A DNA stretch of 64,000 nucleotides from Ferrovibrio sp035304305 (GCF_035304305.1 NZ_DATGQG010000022.1:1-64000), one strand, 5' to 3'; positions 48,025 through 56,954 are shown, numbered from the stretch's first letter. Notes: a model not told the origin generated them from the sequence alone. A program made the numbers and translations.

Positions 48025-50298
48025 ATGGCGTCTCCAGGGATCTGGCTGGGCGGACTGCTGAAATGGCGGGCACGCCTGCTCGCTGAAGCCAGCCCGTATG
48101 CCCGGGTCGTCACCCGCGGGCAGGAGGTGGTTGCGGCCAATGCCGCCTATCGTGCGCTGGCGGCCCGCCTTGGCATTGCTGGCACACCGTCGCCGGAACG
48201 GCTGCTGGCCAGCCGCAGCAGCAACGCCGCCCTCCTGGCGAGCATGCGCGACACGCTGAAAAGCGGCGGGGCCGCCGAGCAGGAATGCCAGGTGATGGCC
48301 GATGGAACGCTGCTCAGCCTGCGGCTGGCGGCGGTCAGCCGACCCGGCTGGCGCGGTTGCATTGTCTGGGATGTGCAGAATCAGTCCGAGCGTGACGCGG
48401 CCGTGGCTGATCTGCGCCGGCAGCGCGATGAGCTGGCAGCCTTTCTCGACAATGCGCCGGTGGGCCTCTATTCCGTGTCGCCCGACGGCCGGTTCCTCTT
48501 TGCCAACCGCACTTTCGCCGCTTGGCTGGGCCGGATGCCGGAGCAGCTCGTGACTGAAGGCCTCACCATTGCCGATGTGCTGCAGCATGCGGACCCTCGG
48601 GAGGGCGAGGTGATGACGCCAGAATGGCCCGGCGGCGAGGCCAAGCTGAAGGCCGCTGATGCGGAAAGCTTTCGCCTCGTGGGCGTCAGCCAGAGCCCCG
48701 TGCCGGATGCAGCAGGCCGGCCGCTGCGCTACAGCGCCGTGGTTCACGACCTCGGGCTAGAACTGCGCCAGCGTGGGACCCTGCGCCCCGTGGAGGCCGA
48801 GTTCCGCCGCTTCTTTGACCAGGCGCCGATCGGCATTCTGGTGCTGGATGCCAACGGCGTCATCCGCGATGCCAATGCCGCGTTTGCCGCACTCTGCGGC
48901 CGCGAGGACTGGCTCGGTCAGCGACTCTCGGCGCTGGTGCGCGAGGAGGATGCACTGGCGCTGACCCGCCACCTGGTCGCCCTGCGCAAAGGGGCCACTT
49001 TCAGCCGGCCGCTCGAGGTGCATCTCGCTGGTCCGCGCGAGCGGGTAGTCGAGGTGTTTGCCGCATCCTCAGCCGAGCGCGACGACGGCCAGTCGGCCCA
49101 GCTGGTCTATCTCGTGGATACGACCGAGCAGCGCAACCTGCAGACCCAGTTTCACCAGAGCCAGAAGATGCAGGCGGTGGGGCAGCTGGCCGGCGGCATC
49201 GCCCATGACTTCAACAATCTGCTCACCGCCATGATCGGTTTCTGCGATCTGCTGCTGCAGCGGCATCAGCCGGGCGACCAGTCCTTTGCTGATGTCATGC
49301 AGATCAAACAGAATGCCAGCCGAGCGGCCAACCTGGTGCGCCAGCTTCTTGCCTTCTCGCGACAGCAGACGCTGGTGCCGAAGATCCTCGATGTGACCGA
49401 CGTGCTGGCAGATCTGCGCAACCTGATAGGCCGGCTGATCGGCGAGACGATCACGCTCAGGATGACGCATGGCCGCGACCTCGGCCTGGTGCGTGTGGAT
49501 CAGGGGCAGCTGGAGCAGGTCATCATCAATCTGGCCGTCAACGCGCGCGATGCGATGGCGGAGGGTGGCGAGCTGCGTATCCGGACCAGCAACTGGCATG
49601 CCGATGCTCCGACCCAGATCGGGACCGAGACCGTGCCGCCCGGCGACTACGTGCAGATCGAGGTATCCGATACCGGGCACGGCATTTCGGCCGGCAACAT
49701 CAGCAAGATTTTCGATCCCTTCTTCACCACCAAGGCGGTGGGCGCCGGGACCGGCCTCGGGTTGTCCACCGTATATGGGATCATCAAGCAGACCGGCGGC
49801 TTCATCGAGGTGGAAAGCGAGGAAGGGCAGGGAGCCTGTTTCCGCATCTACCTGCCGCGGTATCGCCCCACACCCCAGGAGCTCGCCGCCTCGCGCGAGG
49901 ATCAGCGCGCTGATGCCCGCGACCTTACCGGGCAAGGCCTCGTCCTGCTGGTGGAGGACGAGGATGCGGTGCGCAGCTTTGCCGCCCGGGCGCTGCGCAA
50001 CAAGGGCTACACCGTCATCGAGGCTGCTTCGGGCGAGCAGGCCCTGGCTCTGCCGGCCGAGCAGCTGGAGCGGGTCGAGCTGCTGATTTCCGATGTGGTG
50101 ATGCCCAATCTGGACGGGCCGAGTCTGGCTGCCGAGTTGCGCCGGCGGCGGCCGACCCTGAAGGTTCTGTTCATTTCGGGTTATGCGGAAGACTCGCTTC
50201 GCGTGTCGCTGGCGAAGTCGCCGCACGTGAATTTTCTGCCTAAACCCTTCTCCCTGAGCCAGCTGGCCGGCAGGGTGAAGGAAGTGATGGGTGCGTAA
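48025..50298 (+). CDS. cckA: CckA-type hybrid histidine kinase without membrane segments
   Basis: 757 residues from ATG 48025. It has a variable N-terminal region (1-120), PAS-like modules around residues 135-250 and 265-370, a HisKA domain with HQSQKMQAVGQLAGGIAHDFNNLLTAMIGF (read in part; phospho-His in AHDFNN), an ATPase domain (DTGHGIS, GAGTGLGLSTVYGI) and a C-terminal receiver (LLVEDEDAVRSFA, phospho-Asp in LLISDVVMP, then LKVLFISGYAED). This is the CckA architecture that feeds CtrA via ChpT. Caulobacter CckA has N-terminal membrane helices; none are obvious here, so this form may be cytosolic. Its place directly after flhB links it to the flagellar operon. Confidence 0.87.
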   Translation: MASPGIWLGGLLKWRARLLAEASPYARVVTRGQEVVAANAAYRALAARLGIAGTPSPERLLASRSSNAALLASMRDTLKSGGAAEQECQVMADGTLLSLRLAAVSRPGWRGCIVWDVQNQSERDAAVADLRRQRDELAAFLDNAPVGLYSVSPDGRFLFANRTFAAWLGRMPEQLVTEGLTIADVLQHADPREGEVMTPEWPGGEAKLKAADAESFRLVGVSQSPVPDAAGRPLRYSAVVHDLGLELRQRGTLRPVEAEFRRFFDQAPIGILVLDANGVIRDANAAFAALCGREDWLGQRLSALVREEDALALTRHLVALRKGATFSRPLEVHLAGPRERVVEVFAASSAERDDGQSAQLVYLVDTTEQRNLQTQFHQSQKMQAVGQLAGGIAHDFNNLLTAMIGFCDLLLQRHQPGDQSFADVMQIKQNASRAANLVRQLLAFSRQQTLVPKILDVTDVLADLRNLIGRLIGETITLRMTHGRDLGLVRVDQGQLEQVIINLAVNARDAMAEGGELRIRTSNWHADAPTQIGTETVPPGDYVQIEVSDTGHGISAGNISKIFDPFFTTKAVGAGTGLGLSTVYGIIKQTGGFIEVESEEGQGACFRIYLPRYRPTPQELAASREDQRADARDLTGQGLVLLVEDEDAVRSFAARALRNKGYTVIEAASGEQALALPAEQLERVELLISDVVMPNLDGPSLAAELRRRRPTLKVLFISGYAEDSLRVSLAKSPHVNFLPKPFSLSQLAGRVKEVMGA

Positions 50299-50317
50299 AC
50301 AGAGGGAGGATAGGCCG

Positions 50318-50728
50318 ATGGCCGAGAGCGAGTTGTTCAGGAAGGGACTGGAAGCCCGTCGGGAAGTGCTGGGCGCGGACTATGTCGATGGCAGCCTTGC
50401 CAGGGCCGATGATTTCATGATGGCGTTCCAGCGCATGACCACCGAGATGTGCTGGGGCTATGCCTGGACGCGCGAGGGACTGGACCGCAAGACGCGCTCG
50501 ATGCTCAATCTCGCCATGCTGACGGCGCTTTCAAAGCCTGCGGAGCTCAAGCTGCACGTCAAGGGCGCCCTGACCAATGGCGTAACGGTTGACGAGATCA
50601 GGGAAATCCTCGTGCATGCCACCGTTTACTGCGGAATTCCGGCCGGTCTCGAGGCTTTCAAGGCCGCCCATGAGGTATTGAGGGCGGAAGGCGCCCTTCC
50701 GGCAGCGGGAACGCCCGAAAAGGCCTGA
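50318..50728 (+). CDS. Carboxymuconolactone decarboxylase (CMD) family protein
   Basis: 136 residues from ATG 50318, preceded by GGGAGGA. Family pattern: RKGLEARREVLGADYV, MTTEMCWGYAWTREGLDRKTRSMLNLAML (read in part), AELKLHVKGALTNGVTVDEIREILVH and VYCGIPAGLEAFKAAHEVL. It resembles 4-carboxymuconolactone decarboxylases, which act in the protocatechuate branch of aromatic degradation, but the family also contains uncharacterised members. No other beta-ketoadipate gene is nearby, so the true substrate is open. It lies between cckA and the convergent kinase gene. Confidence 0.85.
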   Translation: MAESELFRKGLEARREVLGADYVDGSLARADDFMMAFQRMTTEMCWGYAWTREGLDRKTRSMLNLAMLTALSKPAELKLHVKGALTNGVTVDEIREILVHATVYCGIPAGLEAFKAAHEVLRAEGALPAAGTPEKA

Positions 50729-50730
50729 CC

Positions 50731-53703
50731 TCAGGCGTGGACAGGGCGACGCAGGCGTTGGCAGAAATCCTCGAATTCCTCCTTGGTGATCGCGAAGGCG
50801 GCCAGCGTCTCGAAGCGCTGCAGGATCTGCCGCCATTTGGCCTCGGAGGAGGTCAGCACGCCGTCCTGGATGAACGTCACCAGATAGCCCCGCTCCAGCG
50901 CGGATTGGGCTGTCTGCCTGATCGAGGTCACACCGTCCATGCCGACGATGAACAGATGCTCGATTCCGTTCTCGCGCAGGAAGCTGTTGAGTCGGGTGCT
51001 GGAAAAGGCATCCGGCGTATGCTTGAGGAAGACGTGCTGCGAGGCGCGCCGGAGGCTGATCCCGGAACCGGGGAGGGTGTCCTGGGCATCGCTTGCGTTC
51101 CCCTGCGGTTGCGGCAGATGCCTGCCGTGACCGGACTCACGCTGCGCATAAAGCACCATTACGCCTGAGCGCGCCGCAAGATTCGAGAGATCGTTGATCG
51201 TTTCGATGAGCCGGTTGCCGGCCGCTTTGATCCGCGCATGACCGGTCGGCGCGCCGGCCGTATCGGGAACATCGATGACCAGCAGGGCATGACGGCTCGT
51301 GGCGGATACTGTCCGCTTGCCTTCGTCCCGCGCGGGAGTGCTGGCTTCCTGAGTGCCTGAGGACCATGTGATTGCGCCGGTCGGTGCCGATTGATAACAC
51401 TCGAACTCGGCCGAGAAATAGGTCCCCTCTGTGTAGCCGTAACTCGCGTGTTGCCGTTCATTCACCATGGTGATGACCGAGCCGGCAAGGAACGCGCCGG
51501 CGCGCCGTAGCTTTTTCGCCGTTGTCGCGATGGCGTCTCGCGGTGTGCTGCCCCACCGCACGGCCATGACTGTCGCGTCGGCATGCTGCGCCAGCAACAC
51601 GGCTTCCGATGCCGAGAGAACCGGGGGCGCGTCCACGATCACGAGATCATAGCGATCCCGAAGCGAGACCAGCAGTTCGGAAAGCCGGCGCGTCCAGGCC
51701 AGAAGCGAACCGCGCGAGAATCGGCCCGGCAGCATGATGTCGGCGCCGGAAACGACGTCGGATATGATGACCTCGCCGGGACTGGCCGAATTCTCGAGAA
51801 CTTCTGCAAGGCCGGCCCCGGTGCGGATCCCAAGGGCTTCACTTGTGCCCTTCTTCCAGAAGTCCGCATCCAGGAGCAGCACCCGGTTGCCGCACTGCGC
51901 CGCCAGCGCGGCCAGGCCGAGCGCCAGTGTGGTTTTTCCTTCACCCGGAAGGGCCGAGGTAATCACGGTTACTCTGGGCGCGTCATTTGTGGAGAACAGG
52001 GTGGCATAGGCGGCCTTGAGAGCCTCGCGATAGGCGGAGCCGTAGCGCGCTGCCTGTGCGGGCGACAGCCGGGCAGATTCGGAGATCGGAAGCATGCCCA
52101 ACCCGGCAATCCTGAGCTGGGTTTCAAGCTCTTTCAGGCTCCGGATGCTGCGGTCCGACCGTTCGATCAGATAGATCACGAGTCCGGCAGCAGTCAGGGC
52201 TCCTATCCCGGAGACCAGGATCAGGAGCCCCTTTCTGGGACGATCCGGGACGACCGGCAGTTGCGCGTAGGACGCAATCTGCACATCGGGTTTCTGCCAC
52301 GATGTGTCGGCATTCTGGCTGGTTGTCGTCAGGCGCGCCATGAAGTCGTCGAGAATCCGGCGGTCGGCCTCCGCGGCACGCTCCAGCGCGCGGAGGGTCA
52401 CGTCGGCATTGTTCATCCGGGCGACATCCTCCTTCAGAGCGTTCAGACGCTTCCGCAGATCGTCTTCCTTCATGCGTGCGACATGCAGGTCGTTCTCGAT
52501 GGAGGTGATCACCCGCTGGCTCTCGCGACGCATGGCCGCATGGATATTCCTGAGCTTCTCCCGTAGTCCCACTGTCGGCGGATATTTGTCACCGAACTCC
52601 GCGGACATTTCGGCCAGTTGCTGCTGGACTTTGGCCTCCTCGGTCTGCAGGGCTTCCATCAGCGGAGAGTCGACCACGTCGGCGGTCAGGCGGCTCCGAC
52701 TGGCAGCGTCAATGGAGGCACGGTATTGCCGCAGACGCGCCTCGATGGCGGCGCGCTCCGTTTCGGCGGTTGCGAGTTCTGCCGTGACATCCGTCATCTG
52801 CTTGAGCAGGAGCGGCGAGCCGCCCGGCATGGAGAAAAGTCCGTGACGAGAACGGAATTCCTCCACAGCCCTTTCCGCTTCGGCAACCCTGGTTTCCAGT
52901 TGGACTATTCTCTGCCGCAGCCAGTCGGAGGTCCGCTTGGCCGATTCCGCGCGCAGTTCGAGCTGCCTGTCGATGTAATGATCGACCAGCGCATTCGCCA
53001 CGCGCATGGCCAGCTCGGCATCCCGCGATTCAAATGCGACGTCGATCATGCGGGAATTGTTCCGTACGCTGACCTGCAGATGAGACAAAAAGCCCCGGAT
53101 TGTCCGGGAGATGCTCGCCGTCGGGCCATCGGGTTCTTCGACCGACTGGGCGCCGGGAAGCAAGGCCCGTATCTGTGACACCATGCGCCTGATCCGCGCC
53201 ATGAAGCCGGCCTCGTCGGGCCCGGCTGCCGCAGGGTTGAATTCCGGGTTACTGTCCAGCCCGAGATCGCGAATGACGGCCGCCGCCAGTTGCGGCGAGT
53301 GGAGGATTTCGACGGCTGTCTGAACGGCGCCGGTGTCCGGCGGAGGAATGGGAACTGCATCGCGGCTTGCCCGGTTCGTTTCGGACGGATCGCCCAGTAC
53401 GACCAATGCATGAGCGATATATCGGGGCGGCAGCTGGACGATGATTGCTGTGGCAAGGCCGGTTAGCAGGACCGCTATACCCAGGAAAAGGTATTTCCGG
53501 CGCCACAGCGTGCGCAGGATTGCCGCGTAGTCGAGCGCGTCACTGTCGTCGGGCGAGCCGGCGCCGAAGTCGTCACGCAGCTGGAACTGACCGCTGGGCG
53601 AGCGGGGATGGAAGCCGCGGGGATCGGGGAGCAACTCGCCCGCACGGGGTTGTCCGGGCATTCTTCCCGGGTGATTCGACCGCCACACTCCGCTTTCGCC
53701 CAT
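50731..53703 (-). CDS. Wzc/ExoP-type polysaccharide tyrosine autokinase with C-terminal isochorismatase-fold domain
   Basis: 990 residues from ATG 53703, preceded by GGAGGGTGAG. Order: Pro-rich N-terminus; first membrane helix (about 71-88); Wzz region and long coiled coil (255-455) in the periplasm; second helix (about 492-513). The cytoplasmic BY-kinase follows with Walker A ALPGEGKTT (584-592), A' LLLDAD (to 614) and Walker B VIVDAPP (688-694). A Tyr cluster at 755, 757, 762 and 770 comes next. Then, unusually, residues 805-962 look like an isochorismatase fold: Asp811 in ALLVIDVPDT, Lys894 in HVFLKHTPDAF and the loop FIVGMDGVTSIRQTAQSALERGY, where Ser927 replaces the catalytic Cys. The kinase half should control chain length and export of exopolysaccharide; the role of the extra domain is unknown. 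Confidence 0.85.
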   Translation of the reverse strand: MGESGVWRSNHPGRMPGQPRAGELLPDPRGFHPRSPSGQFQLRDDFGAGSPDDSDALDYAAILRTLWRRKYLFLGIAVLLTGLATAIIVQLPPRYIAHALVVLGDPSETNRASRDAVPIPPPDTGAVQTAVEILHSPQLAAAVIRDLGLDSNPEFNPAAAGPDEAGFMARIRRMVSQIRALLPGAQSVEEPDGPTASISRTIRGFLSHLQVSVRNNSRMIDVAFESRDAELAMRVANALVDHYIDRQLELRAESAKRTSDWLRQRIVQLETRVAEAERAVEEFRSRHGLFSMPGGSPLLLKQMTDVTAELATAETERAAIEARLRQYRASIDAASRSRLTADVVDSPLMEALQTEEAKVQQQLAEMSAEFGDKYPPTVGLREKLRNIHAAMRRESQRVITSIENDLHVARMKEDDLRKRLNALKEDVARMNNADVTLRALERAAEADRRILDDFMARLTTTSQNADTSWQKPDVQIASYAQLPVVPDRPRKGLLILVSGIGALTAAGLVIYLIERSDRSIRSLKELETQLRIAGLGMLPISESARLSPAQAARYGSAYREALKAAYATLFSTNDAPRVTVITSALPGEGKTTLALGLAALAAQCGNRVLLLDADFWKKGTSEALGIRTGAGLAEVLENSASPGEVIISDVVSGADIMLPGRFSRGSLLAWTRRLSELLVSLRDRYDLVIVDAPPVLSASEAVLLAQHADATVMAVRWGSTPRDAIATTAKKLRRAGAFLAGSVITMVNERQHASYGYTEGTYFSAEFECYQSAPTGAITWSSGTQEASTPARDEGKRTVSATSRHALLVIDVPDTAGAPTGHARIKAAGNRLIETINDLSNLAARSGVMVLYAQRESGHGRHLPQPQGNASDAQDTLPGSGISLRRASQHVFLKHTPDAFSSTRLNSFLRENGIEHLFIVGMDGVTSIRQTAQSALERGYLVTFIQDGVLTSSEAKWRQILQRFETLAAFAITKEEFEDFCQRLRRPVHA

Positions 53704-53806
53704 CTCACCCTCCGTCTCGGCCGCCAAGGCACCCTGACACCCCAAACGCGCGGATCTTTTGCCTGCGTACAATTTGTCGCTTGTGTCCTCGCGCGTGACT
53801 CGATAA

Positions 53807-53826
53807 GAAAAGAAAAGAAAAGAAAA
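53807..53826 (+). repeat. Pentanucleotide array (GAAAA)4 in the divergent kinase/wcaJ promoter
   Basis: Four near-perfect GAAAA units (the last followed by an additional A) lie 104 nt upstream of the kinase start and 52 nt upstream of the WcaJ-type start. The mirror-orientation array occurs at 56019-56038. Short arrays of this kind can vary in length and shift promoter spacing. Confidence 0.8.
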
Positions 53827-53878
53827 AGCAAGAACAAGTTCGGGGCAACGACCAAGGCCGGGAGCGGGGAGGAAAACG

Positions 53879-55360
53879 ATGTCTGGCGGTGGCGATGTTC
53901 TCTACGGGCCCAAGCCCGCCCTTCTGGAACGCCTGCCGTTCCATCTGGGGGAAAGGTCATCGCCGCATAAGCCACGGATCCCGTCGGCGACAGACCTGCA
54001 GACCCGTCTGCCGGGGCTGGTGCTGGTCTGGGACTGGCTCGGGATTGCCGCAGCGGGACTGCTGATCGATGTCCTTATTGATCCGGGCGTGGCCCAGCCG
54101 TCCCGCTATCTCGATATAGTGCTGGGCGCCACGCTCACCGTAAATTACCTGCATCTGCTTCGCGGCTATTGCGTTCCCAGCATGCGCAAAGTGGCGGTGC
54201 AGGTCGCCAAGGCTTCTCTGGCGTGGCTCGGCGCCTTCGCCAGCCTGGCGCTGATCGGATACATGGCCGGTTACGCAGCGGAATTCGGAGAGGCGTGGGC
54301 AGGGCTCTGGTTCGCCGGCGCGTGGCTGTTCATATGCGCGACGCGTTGGCTGGTGGGAAGCATGCTGTCACGCTGGCAGAAAGACGGCCGGCTGGCCCGC
54401 AGGATCGCGGTGCTTGGCGCGGGACAGACAGCATCCGTGCTTGCCCGCAGATTGCAGGCCCATGGCGAGGAAGCCGCGGTCGTGGGCTTGTTTGCCGAAA
54501 GCAGCGGTGCGGCCCGGGCAGGCGAAAATACGGGAAATCTCGACCTCCTCACATCGCTGGCCAATGCGGGAGAAGTGGATGAGGTAATCCTCGCCCCGTC
54601 CGACGACCCATCCACGGACCTGCGCCAGATCATGACGAGACTCGCGCAGACGCAGGTCGAAGTAAAAATCTACCCGCAGCTTCCCAATCTTGGTTTCCCG
54701 GTTCAGGGATTCAGCAAGGTTGCCGGCATATCAGCCCTGACGATCCAGGCGCGGCCGCTGGCCGGGTGGGGCGCCCCGCTCAAGCGCGCCGAAGACATCG
54801 TTCTGACCAGCATCCTGCTTGTCCTGCTGGCACCGTTGCTGCTGCTCATTGCCGTGCTCATCAAGCTGGACAGCCCCGGGCCGGTGATATTCCGGCAGGA
54901 ACGCCACGGATTCAACAACAACCGGTTCCGCGTCTTCAAATTCCGTACCATGCACCATGAGCCGGATCCCGATCCCAGCGTTCCGCAGGCGCGGCGCAAT
55001 GACCCCCGCGTGACGCGCGTCGGCGCCGTCCTGCGGAGCACCAGCCTTGATGAGCTGCCGCAGCTGTTCAATGTCCTGCGGGGGGATATGTCGCTCGTCG
55101 GACCGCGCCCCCATGCGACGGCGCATAACGACAAATATGCCCCGCTCATCGATGGCTATCTGGCACGGCATCGCGTGCGACCGGGCATGACCGGCTGGGC
55201 CCAGGTGAACGGCTGGCGTGGCGAGACGGATACGCTTGAAAAGATGCGCAACCGCCTCGAGCACGACCTGTTCTACATCGCCAACTGGTCGCTGCTGCTG
55301 GATCTGAAAGTGCTGCTGCTGACGCTGCCCGTCATCATGCGCGGGACAAATGCCTACTGA
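53879..55360 (+). CDS. Undecaprenyl-phosphate sugar-1-phosphate transferase (WcaJ/ExoY-like)
   Basis: 493 residues. Four N-terminal membrane helices (LPGLVLVWDWLGIAAAGLLIDV and others) are followed by a Rossmann-like middle domain (RRIAVLGAGQTASVLARRL). A fifth hydrophobic hairpin (DIVLTSILLVLLAPLLLLIAVLIKLDSPGPVIF in part) leads into the catalytic bacterial sugar transferase domain: RFRVFKFRTMHHE, RSTSLDELPQLFNVLRGDMSLVGPRPH and RPGMTGWAQVNGWRGETDTLEKM (read in part). It starts repeat-unit assembly by moving a hexose-1-phosphate to the lipid carrier. The gene is divergent from the autokinase. Confidence 0.92.
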   Translation: MSGGGDVLYGPKPALLERLPFHLGERSSPHKPRIPSATDLQTRLPGLVLVWDWLGIAAAGLLIDVLIDPGVAQPSRYLDIVLGATLTVNYLHLLRGYCVPSMRKVAVQVAKASLAWLGAFASLALIGYMAGYAAEFGEAWAGLWFAGAWLFICATRWLVGSMLSRWQKDGRLARRIAVLGAGQTASVLARRLQAHGEEAAVVGLFAESSGAARAGENTGNLDLLTSLANAGEVDEVILAPSDDPSTDLRQIMTRLAQTQVEVKIYPQLPNLGFPVQGFSKVAGISALTIQARPLAGWGAPLKRAEDIVLTSILLVLLAPLLLLIAVLIKLDSPGPVIFRQERHGFNNNRFRVFKFRTMHHEPDPDPSVPQARRNDPRVTRVGAVLRSTSLDELPQLFNVLRGDMSLVGPRPHATAHNDKYAPLIDGYLARHRVRPGMTGWAQVNGWRGETDTLEKMRNRLEHDLFYIANWSLLLDLKVLLLTLPVIMRGTNAY

Positions 55361-55414
55361 TCGGAACGGGACAGGCCGAAGGTTGGTGGAGCTCAGGCGC
55401 CACTGCGGCGTCGG

Positions 55415-55903
55415 CTAGGGTAGCCTTCTCCGGCGGGTCATCTTGCGGCTTTCCAGGATGCGCTCGATTTCCACCCGTGTGCTGGCGCTCGAGCGCAGCA
55501 GCCGGTCGGTGGCGAGGAGCAGTGCCTCGTAATTCTCATCGCTGTCATTGAGAGAAATCGCATCCATTCCTGCCAGAAACGATGCGATGTCGCTGCTGAC
55601 GCGGTCCCAGATTTCCTCGGGGGAACGACGTATCGGCTGGATCCTGCTGCCGACGGAGACAACCTGAGCCGTGGTGCGATCATTCTCGCTGCGGACAGGA
55701 GGAGGACTCACAGTGTGATCGGCTTTTGCCGGAACCTGATCGGCTCGGCGAACGATGTAGCGGATCGCCGGTGCCGTGCACTCATAGCTTCGCGCAATGT
55801 CAGCCAACGTCTCCCCCTTCCGGAAGCGCGCCATGATCTTCGGCCATTCTTCTCGCCGGATTTTTCCGCGGATTCTGGCTTTGCTCAATTCAGCTGACCT
55901 CAT
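55415..55903 (-). CDS. HTH-containing hypothetical regulator in the exopolysaccharide locus
   Basis: 162 residues from ATG 55903 (an in-frame extension to 55990 covers the likely promoter and was not used). The N-terminus carries a resolvase/GcrA-like helix-turn-helix: RREEWPKIMARFRKGETLADIARSYECTAPAIRYIVRRAD (read in part). A Ser/Thr/Pro-rich linker and a helical acidic domain follow (PEEIWDRVSSDIASFLAGMDAIS, DENYEALLLATDRLLRSS), ending in an Arg-rich tail. I know no named family. Its position, convergent with the WcaJ-type gene and divergent from rfbF, suggests a local regulator of exopolysaccharide genes. A palindrome lies 70 nt upstream. Confidence 0.65.
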   Translation of the reverse strand: MRSAELSKARIRGKIRREEWPKIMARFRKGETLADIARSYECTAPAIRYIVRRADQVPAKADHTVSPPPVRSENDRTTAQVVSVGSRIQPIRRSPEEIWDRVSSDIASFLAGMDAISLNDSDENYEALLLATDRLLRSSASTRVEIERILESRKMTRRRRLP

Positions 55904-55972
55904 CGTACCATACGCACGAATCACTACATGCGCGTCGCGCGTGACCAAACGGTGATATAGGCCCTTAAGTAC

Positions 55973-55988
55973 GTTCTTACAAGAACGC
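55973..55988. promoter_or_regulatory. Palindrome CGTTCTT-AC-AAGAACG upstream of the HTH gene
   Basis: A perfect 7-2-7 inverted repeat, 70 nt upstream of the HTH protein start and 106 nt upstream of rfbF. It is a good size for a dimeric regulator and could be the binding site of the adjacent HTH protein. Confidence 0.5.
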
Positions 55989-56018
55989 ATTTTCTCTGCC
56001 TCATCGTTGTCTTATTTT

Positions 56019-56038
56019 TTTCTTTTCTTTTCTTTTCG
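56019..56038 (+). repeat. Pentanucleotide array (TTTTC)4 upstream of rfbF
   Basis: Four exact TTTTC units preceded by more T residues, 56 nt upstream of the rfbF start and 116 nt upstream of the HTH gene start. It is the reverse-complement type of the array at 53807-53826. Confidence 0.85.
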
Positions 56039-56093
56039 CCATTGATACAAAAGTGGCCAGTATTGATGCCAACCGTCGTACCAGCGGTCGCCC

Positions 56094-56954
56094 ATGACAA
56101 AAATGTTTCATGAAGCAGATGCATTGGCGTCCGGTGTGACGGTGGGGAGGAAGGCAATTGCCCGACGGCTGCGACCGCCGCCGGTGGCGATCCTGGCCGG
56201 TGGTCTCGGCACCCGGCTTTCCGAGGAGACAGGTTCCCGGCCGAAACCCCTCGTCGAGATCGGCGGCAGGCCAATCATCTGGCACGTCATGAAGCACTAC
56301 GATGCCCACGGGATGAACGAATTCGTCATCGCCCTGGGCTACAAGAAAGAAGCGGTCGTCCAGTATTTCCTAAACCTGCATACCTACAGCCGAAACCTCA
56401 CTGTCCGTACCCGGGACGGCTCCACCTCGCTCCATGAGCCTGCCGAGGGACCGGACTGGACCGTCCATCTGATCGACACCGGCGCTGAAACGGCGACAGG
56501 CGGTCGCATCAAGCGGCTGCAGCCCTATCTCGGCGACGGGACCTTCATGCTCACCTGGTGCGACGGAATTTCCGACGTCAATCTGGATGAACTGCTGGCC
56601 TTCCACCGGGCCCACGGGAAACTCGCGACGGTAACGGTCGTGCGCGCACCATCGCGTTTCGGCTTCGTAGAGATGGCCGGAGACAGCAAGGTACAGCGTT
56701 TCACGGAGAAACCCGACCAGGGCGAAGGCTGGATCAACGCGGCCTTCTTCGTGCTCGAGCCGGGCATTTTTGACTACATCGCCGGCGACGACACGATGTG
56801 GGAGCGCGAGCCGCTGCAGGCGCTCGCCGCCGACGGCCAGCTCATGGCTTACACGCATCGCTCCTACTGGCAATGCATGGATACCCTGCGGGAGAAGATT
56901 CTTCTTGAGGAACTCTGGTCCAGAGGCGCCGCGCCCTGGAAGACGTGGAAATAA
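56094..56954 (+). CDS. rfbF: Glucose-1-phosphate cytidylyltransferase
   Basis: 286 residues. The nucleotidyltransferase motif VAILAGGLGTRLSEETGSRPKPLVEIGG (read in part) starts near residue 31, so there is an unusual N-terminal extension of about 28 residues; no better start with a ribosome-binding site was found. Family-specific segments are IIWHVMKHYDAHGMNEFVIALGYKKE, MLTWCDGISDVNLDELLAFH and SYWQCMDTLREKILLEELW (read in part). It makes CDP-glucose, the precursor of CDP-deoxy and branched sugars. It is followed 16 nt later by an SDR gene and C-methyltransferases, not by the usual 4,6-dehydratase rfbG. Confidence 0.93.
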   Translation: MTKMFHEADALASGVTVGRKAIARRLRPPPVAILAGGLGTRLSEETGSRPKPLVEIGGRPIIWHVMKHYDAHGMNEFVIALGYKKEAVVQYFLNLHTYSRNLTVRTRDGSTSLHEPAEGPDWTVHLIDTGAETATGGRIKRLQPYLGDGTFMLTWCDGISDVNLDELLAFHRAHGKLATVTVVRAPSRFGFVEMAGDSKVQRFTEKPDQGEGWINAAFFVLEPGIFDYIAGDDTMWEREPLQALAADGQLMAYTHRSYWQCMDTLREKILLEELWSRGAAPWKTWK

